Shown: piece by piece, positions 33,694-42,304 of the stretch
How the letters are laid out: every line of letters begins with the position of its first letter
How positions within the stretch are numbered: position 1 is the first letter of the stretch
Origin: Chryseobacterium sp. G0186
GTDB lineage: Bacteria > Bacteroidota > Bacteroidia > Flavobacteriales > Weeksellaceae
Reading direction: 5' to 3'
DNA length: 64,000 nt
Assembly: GCF_003815675.1 (NCBI RefSeq)
Contig: NZ_CP033918.1
Location: forward strand, 4,774,001 to 4,838,000
The notes under the pieces: model-generated
Told to the model about the DNA's origin: nothing
Seen by the model: the letters and a program-made list of their open reading frames with translations, nothing else
The model's database searches: none
Made by a program: the position numbers and the translations under genes

Positions 33694-36600
33694 ATGTATT
33701 TAATTTTTGACACAGAAACAACCGGTTTACCTAAAAATTTCAATGCACCACTTTCAGATTCAGATAACTGGCCGAGGATGGTGCAGATTGCCTGGCAGGT
33801 GCATGATGATAATGGTAATTTAATTGAAAACCAGGATTATATAATAAAACCTGAAGGGTATGATATTCCCTTTAATGCCGCAAGGATTCACGGAATTACG
33901 ACGAAGATAGCCAATGAAGAAGGACGAGACCTTCAGGAAATTTTGGAAGAATTTTCCAAGGTTCTTGAAAGAGTAAGAGTGGTTTCCGGACATAATGTTG
34001 AGTTTGACTACAATATCGTAGGAGCAGAATTTTATAGGAAAAATCTCACAGATAATCTTCAGGAAAAGCCCAGAGCAGATACGATGATCCTGGGAACTGA
34101 CTACTGTAAGTTAGGAGGAGGAAGAGGAGGTAGATATAAATCTCCAAAACTTGAAGAGCTCTACGAAAAACTTTATGGAAGCAAATTTGATGAAGCCCAC
34201 AATGCCGCCGCTGACGTAAATGCTACGGCAAGGGTTTTCTTTGAAATGATGAGAATCGGGATAATTCCCGCAGAAACGCTGAAAACCTCAGAAGATCAGT
34301 TAAGTTACTTCAAGAGCCTTTATCCTGATCCTATAAAACCTTTTGGAATTGTTATTCGAAGACAGGTTGCTGATTTTAATAACAAGAAAAAGCAGCAGGA
34401 TTTCGGGAGTGTTGATGAAATTGATTTAGGTAGATATTTCAATTTTGATAACCATAGTGTGTTTTCTACACTTATGGCTACGTCAAGCATTAATGATTTG
34501 ATTAAAAAAGCTTCTGATGAGAATTTTCCCGCTGTCGGAATGGTGGATCTTGGAAATATGATGGGGGCTTTTAAGTTTGTTTCAGCAGTAGAAGGGGTAA
34601 ATGGTGACAGGGCAAAAAAACATAAAGAATATCTTGCAAAAAAACAGGAAGCAGAAGAAAACGGAACAGAATTTAATGAAGAAGAGCCTGTATCAGAGCC
34701 ACTTATTCCTGTTGTAGGTTGTGAATTTTATATTTCTGACCGTTATGAACAGAAGCAATTTACAAAAGATGATCCCGACAGAAGAACGCAGGTAGTTTTG
34801 CTGGCCAAAGATTTTGAAGGGTATAAAAACTTAGCAAAACTCTCAAGTATTGGTTTCTTAAAAGGGTTTTATTTTGGTGTCCCGAGGATTAGCCGTGAAT
34901 TAATTGCTGAATATAAAGAAGGAATTATTGCTCTGACTTCAGGAATTATGGGGGATATTCCTGATGCTATTCTGAATACCGGTGAACAAAAAGGAGAGGA
35001 GCTTTTCAAATGGTGGAAAGATACTTTTGAGGATGACTTTTATGTTCAGATTCAAAATCATAAGTTGCCTGAGGAAGAGCATTTAAACGATGTTTTACTG
35101 CATTTTGCAGATAAATATAATGTTAAAATTTTAGCACAGAACGAAACTTTTTATTCCAATAAAGACGATTCTAATATTCAGGATATTGTTAGCTGTATCA
35201 AAGACGGAGAAAAATTGACAACTCCGGTAGGAAAGGGTTTTGGTAAAAGAAGAGGGTTGGCTACAGGAGAGTATTATATCAAAAACTCTGACGAAATAAA
35301 AGAGGCTTTTCTGGCATACCCTGATGCCTTTGATGCTTATGAGGAATTTACTGCCAAATTTAAACCCTATACCTTAAAAAGAGACGTTTTACTTCCGAAA
35401 TTTGATATTCCTGAGGAATTTATTCATGCTGAAGATGATATTGATGGTGGAAAACGTGGGGAAATGGCCTATTTGAGACATTTAACGTACGAGGGTGCAA
35501 AAAAAAGATATGTTGAAACCGGAATCACAGACGAAATCAAAGAACGTTTGGATTTTGAACTTGAAGTTGTTGCCAACACGGGGTATCCCGGATACTTTTT
35601 GATTGTACAGGATTTCTGTAATGAAGCCCGTAATATGGGGGTTTGGGTTGGTCCGGGCCGTGGTTCTGCTGCAGGTTCTGCTGTAGCTTATTGTACAGGT
35701 ATTACCAATATAGATCCTATTAAGTATGACTTGCTGTTTGAAAGATTTTTGAATCCTGAAAGGGTTTCGATGCCCGATATTGATATTGATTTTGATGATG
35801 AGGGCCGTGATAAAATCATCAAGTGGGTGGTTGAAAAATATGGTAAAAATCAGGTAGCCCAGATTATTACGTATTCTGTTCTGGGAGGAAAATCTGCTAT
35901 TAAAGATGCGGGAAGGGTATTGGATGTTCCGATTCCGGATACGAATAACATTGCGAAATTAATTCCGCCAAGTCCGGGGATGAACATCGCTAAAGCCTTG
36001 TCTAAATATGATAAACTAAAACCGGAAGAACAAATGCTTGTTGATGAAATGAGATATGTTCTAAATAGCCCGGATGATGCCCGTCATGATGTACTTGCAA
36101 GTGCTAAAAAAATGGAGGGTTGTATCAGAAACACGGGGATTCATGCCTGTGGTGTAATTATTACACCTGAAGACGTGAGTAACTTGGTTCCGGTAACAAT
36201 AGCTGCAAAAGATGCTGATATTTTGGTGTCTCAGTTTGATAACTCTGTTGCGGAAAGTGCCGGTCTTCTGAAGATGGACTTCCTGGGGCTGAGAACACTG
36301 ACTATCATTAAGGATGCATTGAAGCTTGTAAAAGCAAGACATAATATTGATATTGATCCGGATCTTATTCCGCTTGATGATACGAAGACTTATCAGTTAT
36401 TTAAAGAAGGAAGGACGATTGGGGTATTTCAGTATGAAAGTCCCGGAATGCAAAAATATATGAGAGAGCTTAAACCAACGGTTTTTGCTGACCTTATTGC
36501 CATGAACGCATTGTACCGACCGGGTCCTATTAAATATATCCCCAACTTTATTAACAGAAAGCACGGAATTGAAGAAATTGTTTATGACCTTCCGGAAACA

Positions 36601-38361
36601 GAGGAATATTTAAAAGAAACCTACGGAATTACCGTTTATCAGGAACAAGTAATGCTTCTGTCTCAAAAACTGGCCAACTTTACAAAAGGTGAGGCTGATA
36701 CTTTGAGGAAAGCAATGGGTAAAAAGCAGATTGATGTTCTTAATAAAATGTATCCTAAATTTATTGAGGGAGGGAGAAAAAATAACCTGAATGAGGAAAG
36801 ATTAGAGAAAATCTGGAATGACTGGAAAGCCTTTGCGGAATATGCATTTAATAAATCTCACTCTACATGCTATGCTTTTATCGCCTATCAGACAGCCTAT
36901 TTGAAAGCAAATTATCCGGCTGAATATATGGCAAGTGTAATGAGTAATAACATTAACAATACTGAATCCATTACCATGTTCATGGAAGATTGCAAAAGTA
37001 TGGGAGTTGATGTTTTAGGTCCTGATGTAAACGAATCTCAATATAAGTTTTCCGTAAATGAAAAAGGTCAGATTCGTTTTGGCTTAGGGGCAATCAAAGG
37101 AATTGGGGAAGGTCCGAGTGAAGGGATTACAAGAGAAAGAGCAAACGGAAGATTTAAAAATATCTACGATTTTTTTGAAAGAATATTGCCATCCCAAATG
37201 AATAAAAGAGTTGCGGAAAGTTTAGTACTGGCCGGAGCCTTTGATGAATTAGGTTCTTTCCACAGAGGTCAGTATTTTGATATTGATATGGCAGGTAGAA
37301 CCAATTTGGAAAGGTTAATCAAGTATGGACAAAGCTTTCAGGAAAGTAAAAATGAAATGGAACATTCTTTATTTGCAGATTTTGCAGATGAGGTTCAGAT
37401 TGAACAACCAAAGTTACTGCCTTGTCCTGAGTGGCCCAATATGCACAAGCTTAATAAAGAGAAAGAGATTATTGGATTCTATCTTTCTGCCCATCCACTG
37501 GATGAGTTTAAATATCAGTTCCAGTTTATGCAGGGAAGACTTTCCAAAAAAATGGTTTTGGAAAAAGAAGAAGAGGAAAAAGTGATGACCGACGAGTCTC
37601 CTATCTTAGAACAGGATTCGCAGGATGAAACTACAGATCTTACTGAAATTGTTTCTGATGAAGTGGTTGCAGGAGAAGAAGAAGTAGTTGAAGAGGTGAC
37701 GAAAAAAGCTGAGCCTAAGGGTGCTTTTGGATTCTTAAATCTTGATGAGGTGGATGCCTACAAGGAGCAGGCTTTTGCCAATAAACAGGAAGAATTATTT
37801 GAAGAAAAAAAGAAAGACTGGAAGACTCTTCAGAAAGAAAGAGAAAATGGCGGCGGTGGAAAAGAGTATACAGTTGCAGGTCTGATTACAGAATATAGAG
37901 TTCAGGATGGTTTCAGAAGTGGGGAGAAAGTTGCTTTTGTTACCCTTGAGGATTATTCAGGTTCTTATTCTTTCAGGTTAGGAGACAGAGACTATATGAG
38001 GTTGAAGGAGAAGCTTGAAGTTCAGAGGTTTGTAATATTTAAAATAAAATTTGCCCAGGTAAAAGACGGAAGAGTTTTTGTCAATGTGAATGATGTGATT
38101 GAGCTTCAGGAAGCATTTGAAAGATTTGCCAAAAGCATTTCCTTGGTGATGGATGTGATGGATGTAAGGCCTGAAGATCTGGATTTTTTCAGGACAGTAC
38201 TCGATCGAAATAAAGGAAATCAGAAACTGAAGTTCTTTATTAAAAATATTGATGATGATTCACATATTGAAGTTCAATCTATGAAGCATTCTGTAGATCT
38301 GAACGGAGATTTGATTAAAGAAATACAATTGCTCAATAAGTATGAGTTCTATTTAAATTAA
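33694..38361 (+). CDS. dnaE: DNA polymerase III alpha subunit with fused proofreading exonuclease
   Basis: 1,555 residues, the replicative polymerase. Residues 1 to about 190 form a DnaQ-like 3'-5' exonuclease: FDTETTGLP (DxE), GHNVEFDYN and AHNAAADVNA (HxAxxD). A PHP domain follows from about 250, but it reads DNHSVFS and MVDLGNM where active PHP domains have HxHS and TDHGN, so it has probably lost metal binding. The polymerase core shows GPGRGSAAGSAVAY and PDIDIDFDDEGRD (about 692-704), with the third acidic residue in LKMDFLGLRTL. An acidic linker (about 1290-1345) leads to an OB-fold (from about 1390, YTVAGLITEYRV). Having the exonuclease in the same chain removes the need for a separate epsilon subunit on this polymerase. 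Confidence 0.96.
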   Translation: MYLIFDTETTGLPKNFNAPLSDSDNWPRMVQIAWQVHDDNGNLIENQDYIIKPEGYDIPFNAARIHGITTKIANEEGRDLQEILEEFSKVLERVRVVSGHNVEFDYNIVGAEFYRKNLTDNLQEKPRADTMILGTDYCKLGGGRGGRYKSPKLEELYEKLYGSKFDEAHNAAADVNATARVFFEMMRIGIIPAETLKTSEDQLSYFKSLYPDPIKPFGIVIRRQVADFNNKKKQQDFGSVDEIDLGRYFNFDNHSVFSTLMATSSINDLIKKASDENFPAVGMVDLGNMMGAFKFVSAVEGVNGDRAKKHKEYLAKKQEAEENGTEFNEEEPVSEPLIPVVGCEFYISDRYEQKQFTKDDPDRRTQVVLLAKDFEGYKNLAKLSSIGFLKGFYFGVPRISRELIAEYKEGIIALTSGIMGDIPDAILNTGEQKGEELFKWWKDTFEDDFYVQIQNHKLPEEEHLNDVLLHFADKYNVKILAQNETFYSNKDDSNIQDIVSCIKDGEKLTTPVGKGFGKRRGLATGEYYIKNSDEIKEAFLAYPDAFDAYEEFTAKFKPYTLKRDVLLPKFDIPEEFIHAEDDIDGGKRGEMAYLRHLTYEGAKKRYVETGITDEIKERLDFELEVVANTGYPGYFLIVQDFCNEARNMGVWVGPGRGSAAGSAVAYCTGITNIDPIKYDLLFERFLNPERVSMPDIDIDFDDEGRDKIIKWVVEKYGKNQVAQIITYSVLGGKSAIKDAGRVLDVPIPDTNNIAKLIPPSPGMNIAKALSKYDKLKPEEQMLVDEMRYVLNSPDDARHDVLASAKKMEGCIRNTGIHACGVIITPEDVSNLVPVTIAAKDADILVSQFDNSVAESAGLLKMDFLGLRTLTIIKDALKLVKARHNIDIDPDLIPLDDTKTYQLFKEGRTIGVFQYESPGMQKYMRELKPTVFADLIAMNALYRPGPIKYIPNFINRKHGIEEIVYDLPETEEYLKETYGITVYQEQVMLLSQKLANFTKGEADTLRKAMGKKQIDVLNKMYPKFIEGGRKNNLNEERLEKIWNDWKAFAEYAFNKSHSTCYAFIAYQTAYLKANYPAEYMASVMSNNINNTESITMFMEDCKSMGVDVLGPDVNESQYKFSVNEKGQIRFGLGAIKGIGEGPSEGITRERANGRFKNIYDFFERILPSQMNKRVAESLVLAGAFDELGSFHRGQYFDIDMAGRTNLERLIKYGQSFQESKNEMEHSLFADFADEVQIEQPKLLPCPEWPNMHKLNKEKEIIGFYLSAHPLDEFKYQFQFMQGRLSKKMVLEKEEEEKVMTDESPILEQDSQDETTDLTEIVSDEVVAGEEEVVEEVTKKAEPKGAFGFLNLDEVDAYKEQAFANKQEELFEEKKKDWKTLQKERENGGGGKEYTVAGLITEYRVQDGFRSGEKVAFVTLEDYSGSYSFRLGDRDYMRLKEKLEVQRFVIFKIKFAQVKDGRVFVNVNDVIELQEAFERFAKSISLVMDVMDVRPEDLDFFRTVLDRNKGNQKLKFFIKNIDDDSHIEVQSMKHSVDLNGDLIKEIQLLNKYEFYLN

Positions 38362-38381
38362 AATCTATCATATAATGGATT

Positions 38382-38408
38382 AAAAGTGGCAAAAAGCCAC
38401 TTTTTTTG
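38382..38408 (+). terminator. dnaE terminator
   Basis: AAAAGTGGC (38382-38390) pairs with GCCACTTTT (38396-38404) and a T-run follows. Confidence 0.85.
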
Positions 38409-38694
38409 TTCATATCTGTTAATGAGTTTACATTTTTTTTTAAATATATTTTTATGTTAAATAGTGATTTAATGTACAGGTAGGTATTATTTTTATTTTA
38501 TTTAACATGTTGATAATTAGTTTTTTGTAATATTTATTTAAATTAATAAATATTTGTTAAAATTAAATAAATGTTCAGTTTTTTAATAAAAATAAATGGT
38601 ATTTGTATTTTATAAATTATTATTTTTTAATAATTTATGATGTTTATCTAAATATTATTTACATTTACCGCCCTAACTATTATTATTACTATTT
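38409..38694. other. Very AT-rich leader upstream of a large T9SS protein gene
   Basis: About 285 bases, almost wholly A and T, with no gene. It contains a perfect AT-only hairpin, ATAAATTATT (38612-38621) with AATAATTTAT (38629-38638). No full TAnnTTTG element was found close to the ATG at 38695. It may be an upstream activating region or bent DNA; that is a guess. Confidence 0.4.
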
Positions 38695-41600
38695 ATGAAA
38701 AAACTTCTACTGATGTGTATGATGGCCCTTGGTGTAGGGGCTTCTGCACAGATCTTGGTTAATGAAGGGTTTGAAAACACTTCATTACCAGCAGGATGGA
38801 CTGCTACCGGCTCGCCCAGTTATTCCATGTGGACAGGGGGAACAGCTTGCGCAGATGCAAAAATGGCTTATAAAAACCTGTATTCAGGAGCTACGTCCTT
38901 TTCTGTTACTTACACTTCAACCTTTTCCAATGGGTTGGCACTTGATTACTCTTTTAAGTATGCTGCAAAATCATTTAATTCAACAAGAGTAATTAAAGGG
39001 ATTATTGCTGCTGAATACTCTGTAGATGGAGGAACAAACTGGGTTCCGTTGGTGAGTCCGATAGTTCTTGATGGGCCGGTTAATAGTTCAGTTCCTTGTA
39101 CTACGGTTTCGGGTACTATACCTGCTGGAACTATTGCTTCTGGGGCGAATTTTAAGTTCAGACTTACTGGAAATTATGATTCACCAGCTGATTTTTATTT
39201 AGGCTTTGATGATGTTAAGCTAACTCAGCCTGTTACTACTACTCCTTCATGTACTGCATTGACTGCGCCTGCTGCTGGAGCAACAGGGATTTCCAGAACA
39301 CCTACCCTTACATGGACCGCCGCCGCCGGAGCAACAGCTTACCTGCTGAATGTGGGGACTACTCCTGGTGGAACAGATGTTATGAATAATGTAAACGTAG
39401 GAAATGTTTCCAGTTATGCAATTCCTACTGCGAGTGCACTTAATTATTCAACGACATATTATGTTAAAGTTATTCCTACGAATAGTCTAGGGAATACAAC
39501 AACCTGTTCAGAAATTAGCTTTACTACGCTGGCTGTAGGTTGTCCTTCAGTGAGTACTCCTTCCAGTAATGCAACGAATATTGCTGTTGCTCCTACTATT
39601 ACCTGGAGTTCAATTTCAGGGGCTACAGGATATAGACTGACAGTGGGGACAACTTCTGGTGGTACAGAAGTTCTTAATAATGTTGATCTTGGAAATGTAT
39701 TGACGTATACTTTCCCATCCAATTTAAATTATAATACGGCTTATTACTATACGGTAAATGCATATCAGGGTAGTAATAATTCTGCATCTTGTACTGTTAG
39801 AAAATTTACCACAAAGAATGCTCCGCCGGCAAATGATGATTGTGCAAATGCTTTTGCCTTGACAGTTAATTCGGATATGAGCTGTGCCGTAAAAGGTTCT
39901 GGAAATACACTTGGAGCTAATGCATCCACAGGTGCTGTAGCTTGCCCAAGCAGCAGTGCTACTGCTGATGATGATGTTTGGTATAGCTTTGTAGCTACAA
40001 ATGCCACCCATACAGTTACGTTGTCTAATGTGGTCTCTACTGGCGTAGGCTCTACAACAGATATGTATTTTCAGATATTAAGCGGAACTTGCGGTTCTTT
40101 TACCAGTTTGCTTTGTAGTGATCCTAATTCTAATGTGGTTTCGGGGCTTACTCCTGGACAAACTTATTATGTAAGGGTGTATACCTATGATTCAGGGGCT
40201 GATTATACGGCAAGTTTTGATATCTGTATTGGGACATTGCCTCCTCCTCCTGCTAACGATGAATGTTCTGGTGCTGTTTCTTTAGCGGTAAGTTCAGGAT
40301 CATTATGTGCGACTTCTGTAGCAGGTACTACATTGGGAGCTACTGCTTCAAGTACGGCTATTGCTCCATGTACGGGAACAGCAGATGATGATGTATGGTA
40401 TTCATTTGTGGCAACTTCAGCTTCTCATGTGGTTGCTTTAACGAATGTAGTATCTGTGGGTGTTACTTCTTCTACATCACTATATCTTCAGGTTTTAGGA
40501 GGTGCTTGCGGTAACTTAACAAGTGTTATTTGTGATACAACATCTTCAACTCCAGCTACACTTACGGGTCTTACGGTAGGAAGTACTTATTATGTAAGAG
40601 TGTATAATTCAAGTGCAGGAGCAGGATATGCAAATACATTTAATATCTGTGTAACAACACCGGTAGCGCCAGCCAATGATGATTGTGCAGGAGCGGTATC
40701 TTTAACGGTAAATCCAACTTTGGCTTGTGGAACGTTTACTGCGGGAACAACCCATAGTGCAACAAACTCAAACATAGCGGTTTCTCCATGTACAGGAACG
40801 GCAGATGACGATGTTTGGTATGCATTTACAGCAACAGGTACTTCCCATATTATTACATTATCCAATATTGTTTCTACAGGAAGTTCTTCATCAACAAGCT
40901 TAAGTATGCAGGTGATGAGTGGTGCTTGTGGAGCTTTAGCAAACGTTAAATGTTCAACATCAGGTGTCGTTTTAGCTGATGGTTTAACGGCAGGACAAAC
41001 TTATTATGTGAGAGTGTACAATGCAAATGGGGCAGGATATTCCAACAGCTTTAATATTTGTATAACCACTCCGCCACCGCCACCAGCGAATGATGACTGC
41101 GCAAATGCTGTAGCTTTGACAGTAAATCCAACGCTTGCTTGCGGATCAGTAACTGCCGGAACAACTACAAGTGCTACCAACTCAAACGTGGCTGTGTCTC
41201 CATGTTCAGGAACAGCAGATGATGATGTTTGGTATACGTTTACAGCAACAGGGACGGCTCATGTTGTTACATTGTCTGATGTAGTTTCTACAGGTATAAA
41301 TTCATCTACAAGCTTGTATATTCAGGTGATGAGTGGAGCATGTGGGGCTACTGCAAGCGTAAAGTGTGGTACTTCAAACACAACACTGGTTGAGGGACTT
41401 ACAGCAGGACAAACTTATTATGTAAGGGTTTATAATTCAAATGGTTCTGGGTATTCTAATAATTTCAATATCTGTATTGGAACTCCGCCTCCGCCGCCAG
41501 CGAACGATGAATGTACGGGAGCTATGGCTTTAACGGTGGGACCGAATTTTAATTCAAATGTGGTTACGGCTACCAATATATCTGCTACTTCCAATGGAGT

Positions 41601-42177
41601 ATCTACATGTGTAACTACAGCGTCCAGTAATGTTAATAATGTTTGGTTCTCTGTAGTGGTGCCTCCAACCGGAAGTGTTACCATTGAAACTGGAGCTGTA
41701 TCAGGATCTTTATTTACAGACTCAATTATGGAGGTGTATAGCGGAGCTTGTGGAGCATTTACTTCTTTAGGCTGTAATGATGATATTAGTTCTACGAATG
41801 ACAATAGATTCTCTAAAGTTTCCGTTACAGGACAAACTCCGGGATCAACTATCTATGTAAGTATTTGGAGGTACGGAACAAAACCTGATGGAGAGTTTAA
41901 AATCTCTGCATATGATTCAACAATGGCAACTTCTGATGCTACTGTAGTTAAAAATGACATCAAGGTTTATCCTAATCCATTTACTGATGTTTTAAATATT
42001 TCTGACATCACTAAAGTACAGTCTATTTCTATCATCGACCTTGCCGGAAGAGTGGTGAAAACAATAGAAAAACCTGTTGCAGCTCTTCAGCTGGGAGACC
42101 TGAAACAAGGAATGTATTTAGTAGTATTGAATATGAAAGACGGATCAAAACAAGTAATTAAAACAATTAAGAAATAA
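38695..42177 (+). CDS. Large secreted modular T9SS protein with five cysteine-containing repeats
   Basis: 1,160 residues. Signal peptide MKKLLLMCMMALGVGASAQ. An N-terminal choice-of-anchor/adhesin-like domain (ILVNEGFENTSLPAGWT, to about residue 180) is followed by two fibronectin type III-like domains (TPTLTWTAAAGATAYLL and APTITWSSISGATGYRL). Five modules of about 140 residues then start with PPANDDC or PANDEC and contain DDDVWYSF and GLTPGQTYYVRVY, the look of PPC (pre-peptidase C-terminal) beta-sandwiches; each has paired Cys residues. The protein ends in a T9SS type A domain (IKVYPNPFTDVLNIS to VIKTIKK). Probably a surface or secreted adhesin or structural protein; no catalytic motif seen. 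The next gene is a shorter relative. Confidence 0.9.
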   Translation: MKKLLLMCMMALGVGASAQILVNEGFENTSLPAGWTATGSPSYSMWTGGTACADAKMAYKNLYSGATSFSVTYTSTFSNGLALDYSFKYAAKSFNSTRVIKGIIAAEYSVDGGTNWVPLVSPIVLDGPVNSSVPCTTVSGTIPAGTIASGANFKFRLTGNYDSPADFYLGFDDVKLTQPVTTTPSCTALTAPAAGATGISRTPTLTWTAAAGATAYLLNVGTTPGGTDVMNNVNVGNVSSYAIPTASALNYSTTYYVKVIPTNSLGNTTTCSEISFTTLAVGCPSVSTPSSNATNIAVAPTITWSSISGATGYRLTVGTTSGGTEVLNNVDLGNVLTYTFPSNLNYNTAYYYTVNAYQGSNNSASCTVRKFTTKNAPPANDDCANAFALTVNSDMSCAVKGSGNTLGANASTGAVACPSSSATADDDVWYSFVATNATHTVTLSNVVSTGVGSTTDMYFQILSGTCGSFTSLLCSDPNSNVVSGLTPGQTYYVRVYTYDSGADYTASFDICIGTLPPPPANDECSGAVSLAVSSGSLCATSVAGTTLGATASSTAIAPCTGTADDDVWYSFVATSASHVVALTNVVSVGVTSSTSLYLQVLGGACGNLTSVICDTTSSTPATLTGLTVGSTYYVRVYNSSAGAGYANTFNICVTTPVAPANDDCAGAVSLTVNPTLACGTFTAGTTHSATNSNIAVSPCTGTADDDVWYAFTATGTSHIITLSNIVSTGSSSSTSLSMQVMSGACGALANVKCSTSGVVLADGLTAGQTYYVRVYNANGAGYSNSFNICITTPPPPPANDDCANAVALTVNPTLACGSVTAGTTTSATNSNVAVSPCSGTADDDVWYTFTATGTAHVVTLSDVVSTGINSSTSLYIQVMSGACGATASVKCGTSNTTLVEGLTAGQTYYVRVYNSNGSGYSNNFNICIGTPPPPPANDECTGAMALTVGPNFNSNVVTATNISATSNGVSTCVTTASSNVNNVWFSVVVPPTGSVTIETGAVSGSLFTDSIMEVYSGACGAFTSLGCNDDISSTNDNRFSKVSVTGQTPGSTIYVSIWRYGTKPDGEFKISAYDSTMATSDATVVKNDIKVYPNPFTDVLNISDITKVQSISIIDLAGRVVKTIEKPVAALQLGDLKQGMYLVVLNMKDGSKQVIKTIKK

Positions 42178-42197
42178 ACCGAATAATGTAATGGATT

Positions 42198-42232
42198 AAA
42201 GCAGTAACCGAAAGGTTGCTGCTTTTTTTTTA
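42198..42232 (+). terminator. Terminator of the large T9SS protein gene
   Basis: AAAGCAGTAACC (42198-42209) pairs with GGTTGCTGCTTT (42214-42225) around GAAA, with one T-G wobble, and is followed by T8. Confidence 0.9.
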
Positions 42233-42304
42233 ATTTTTTTTTAAGGTTGTGTTTAAATTATTATTAATTTGGCAAATAGAATAACCCCTTAAAAAAAATT
42301 AAAT

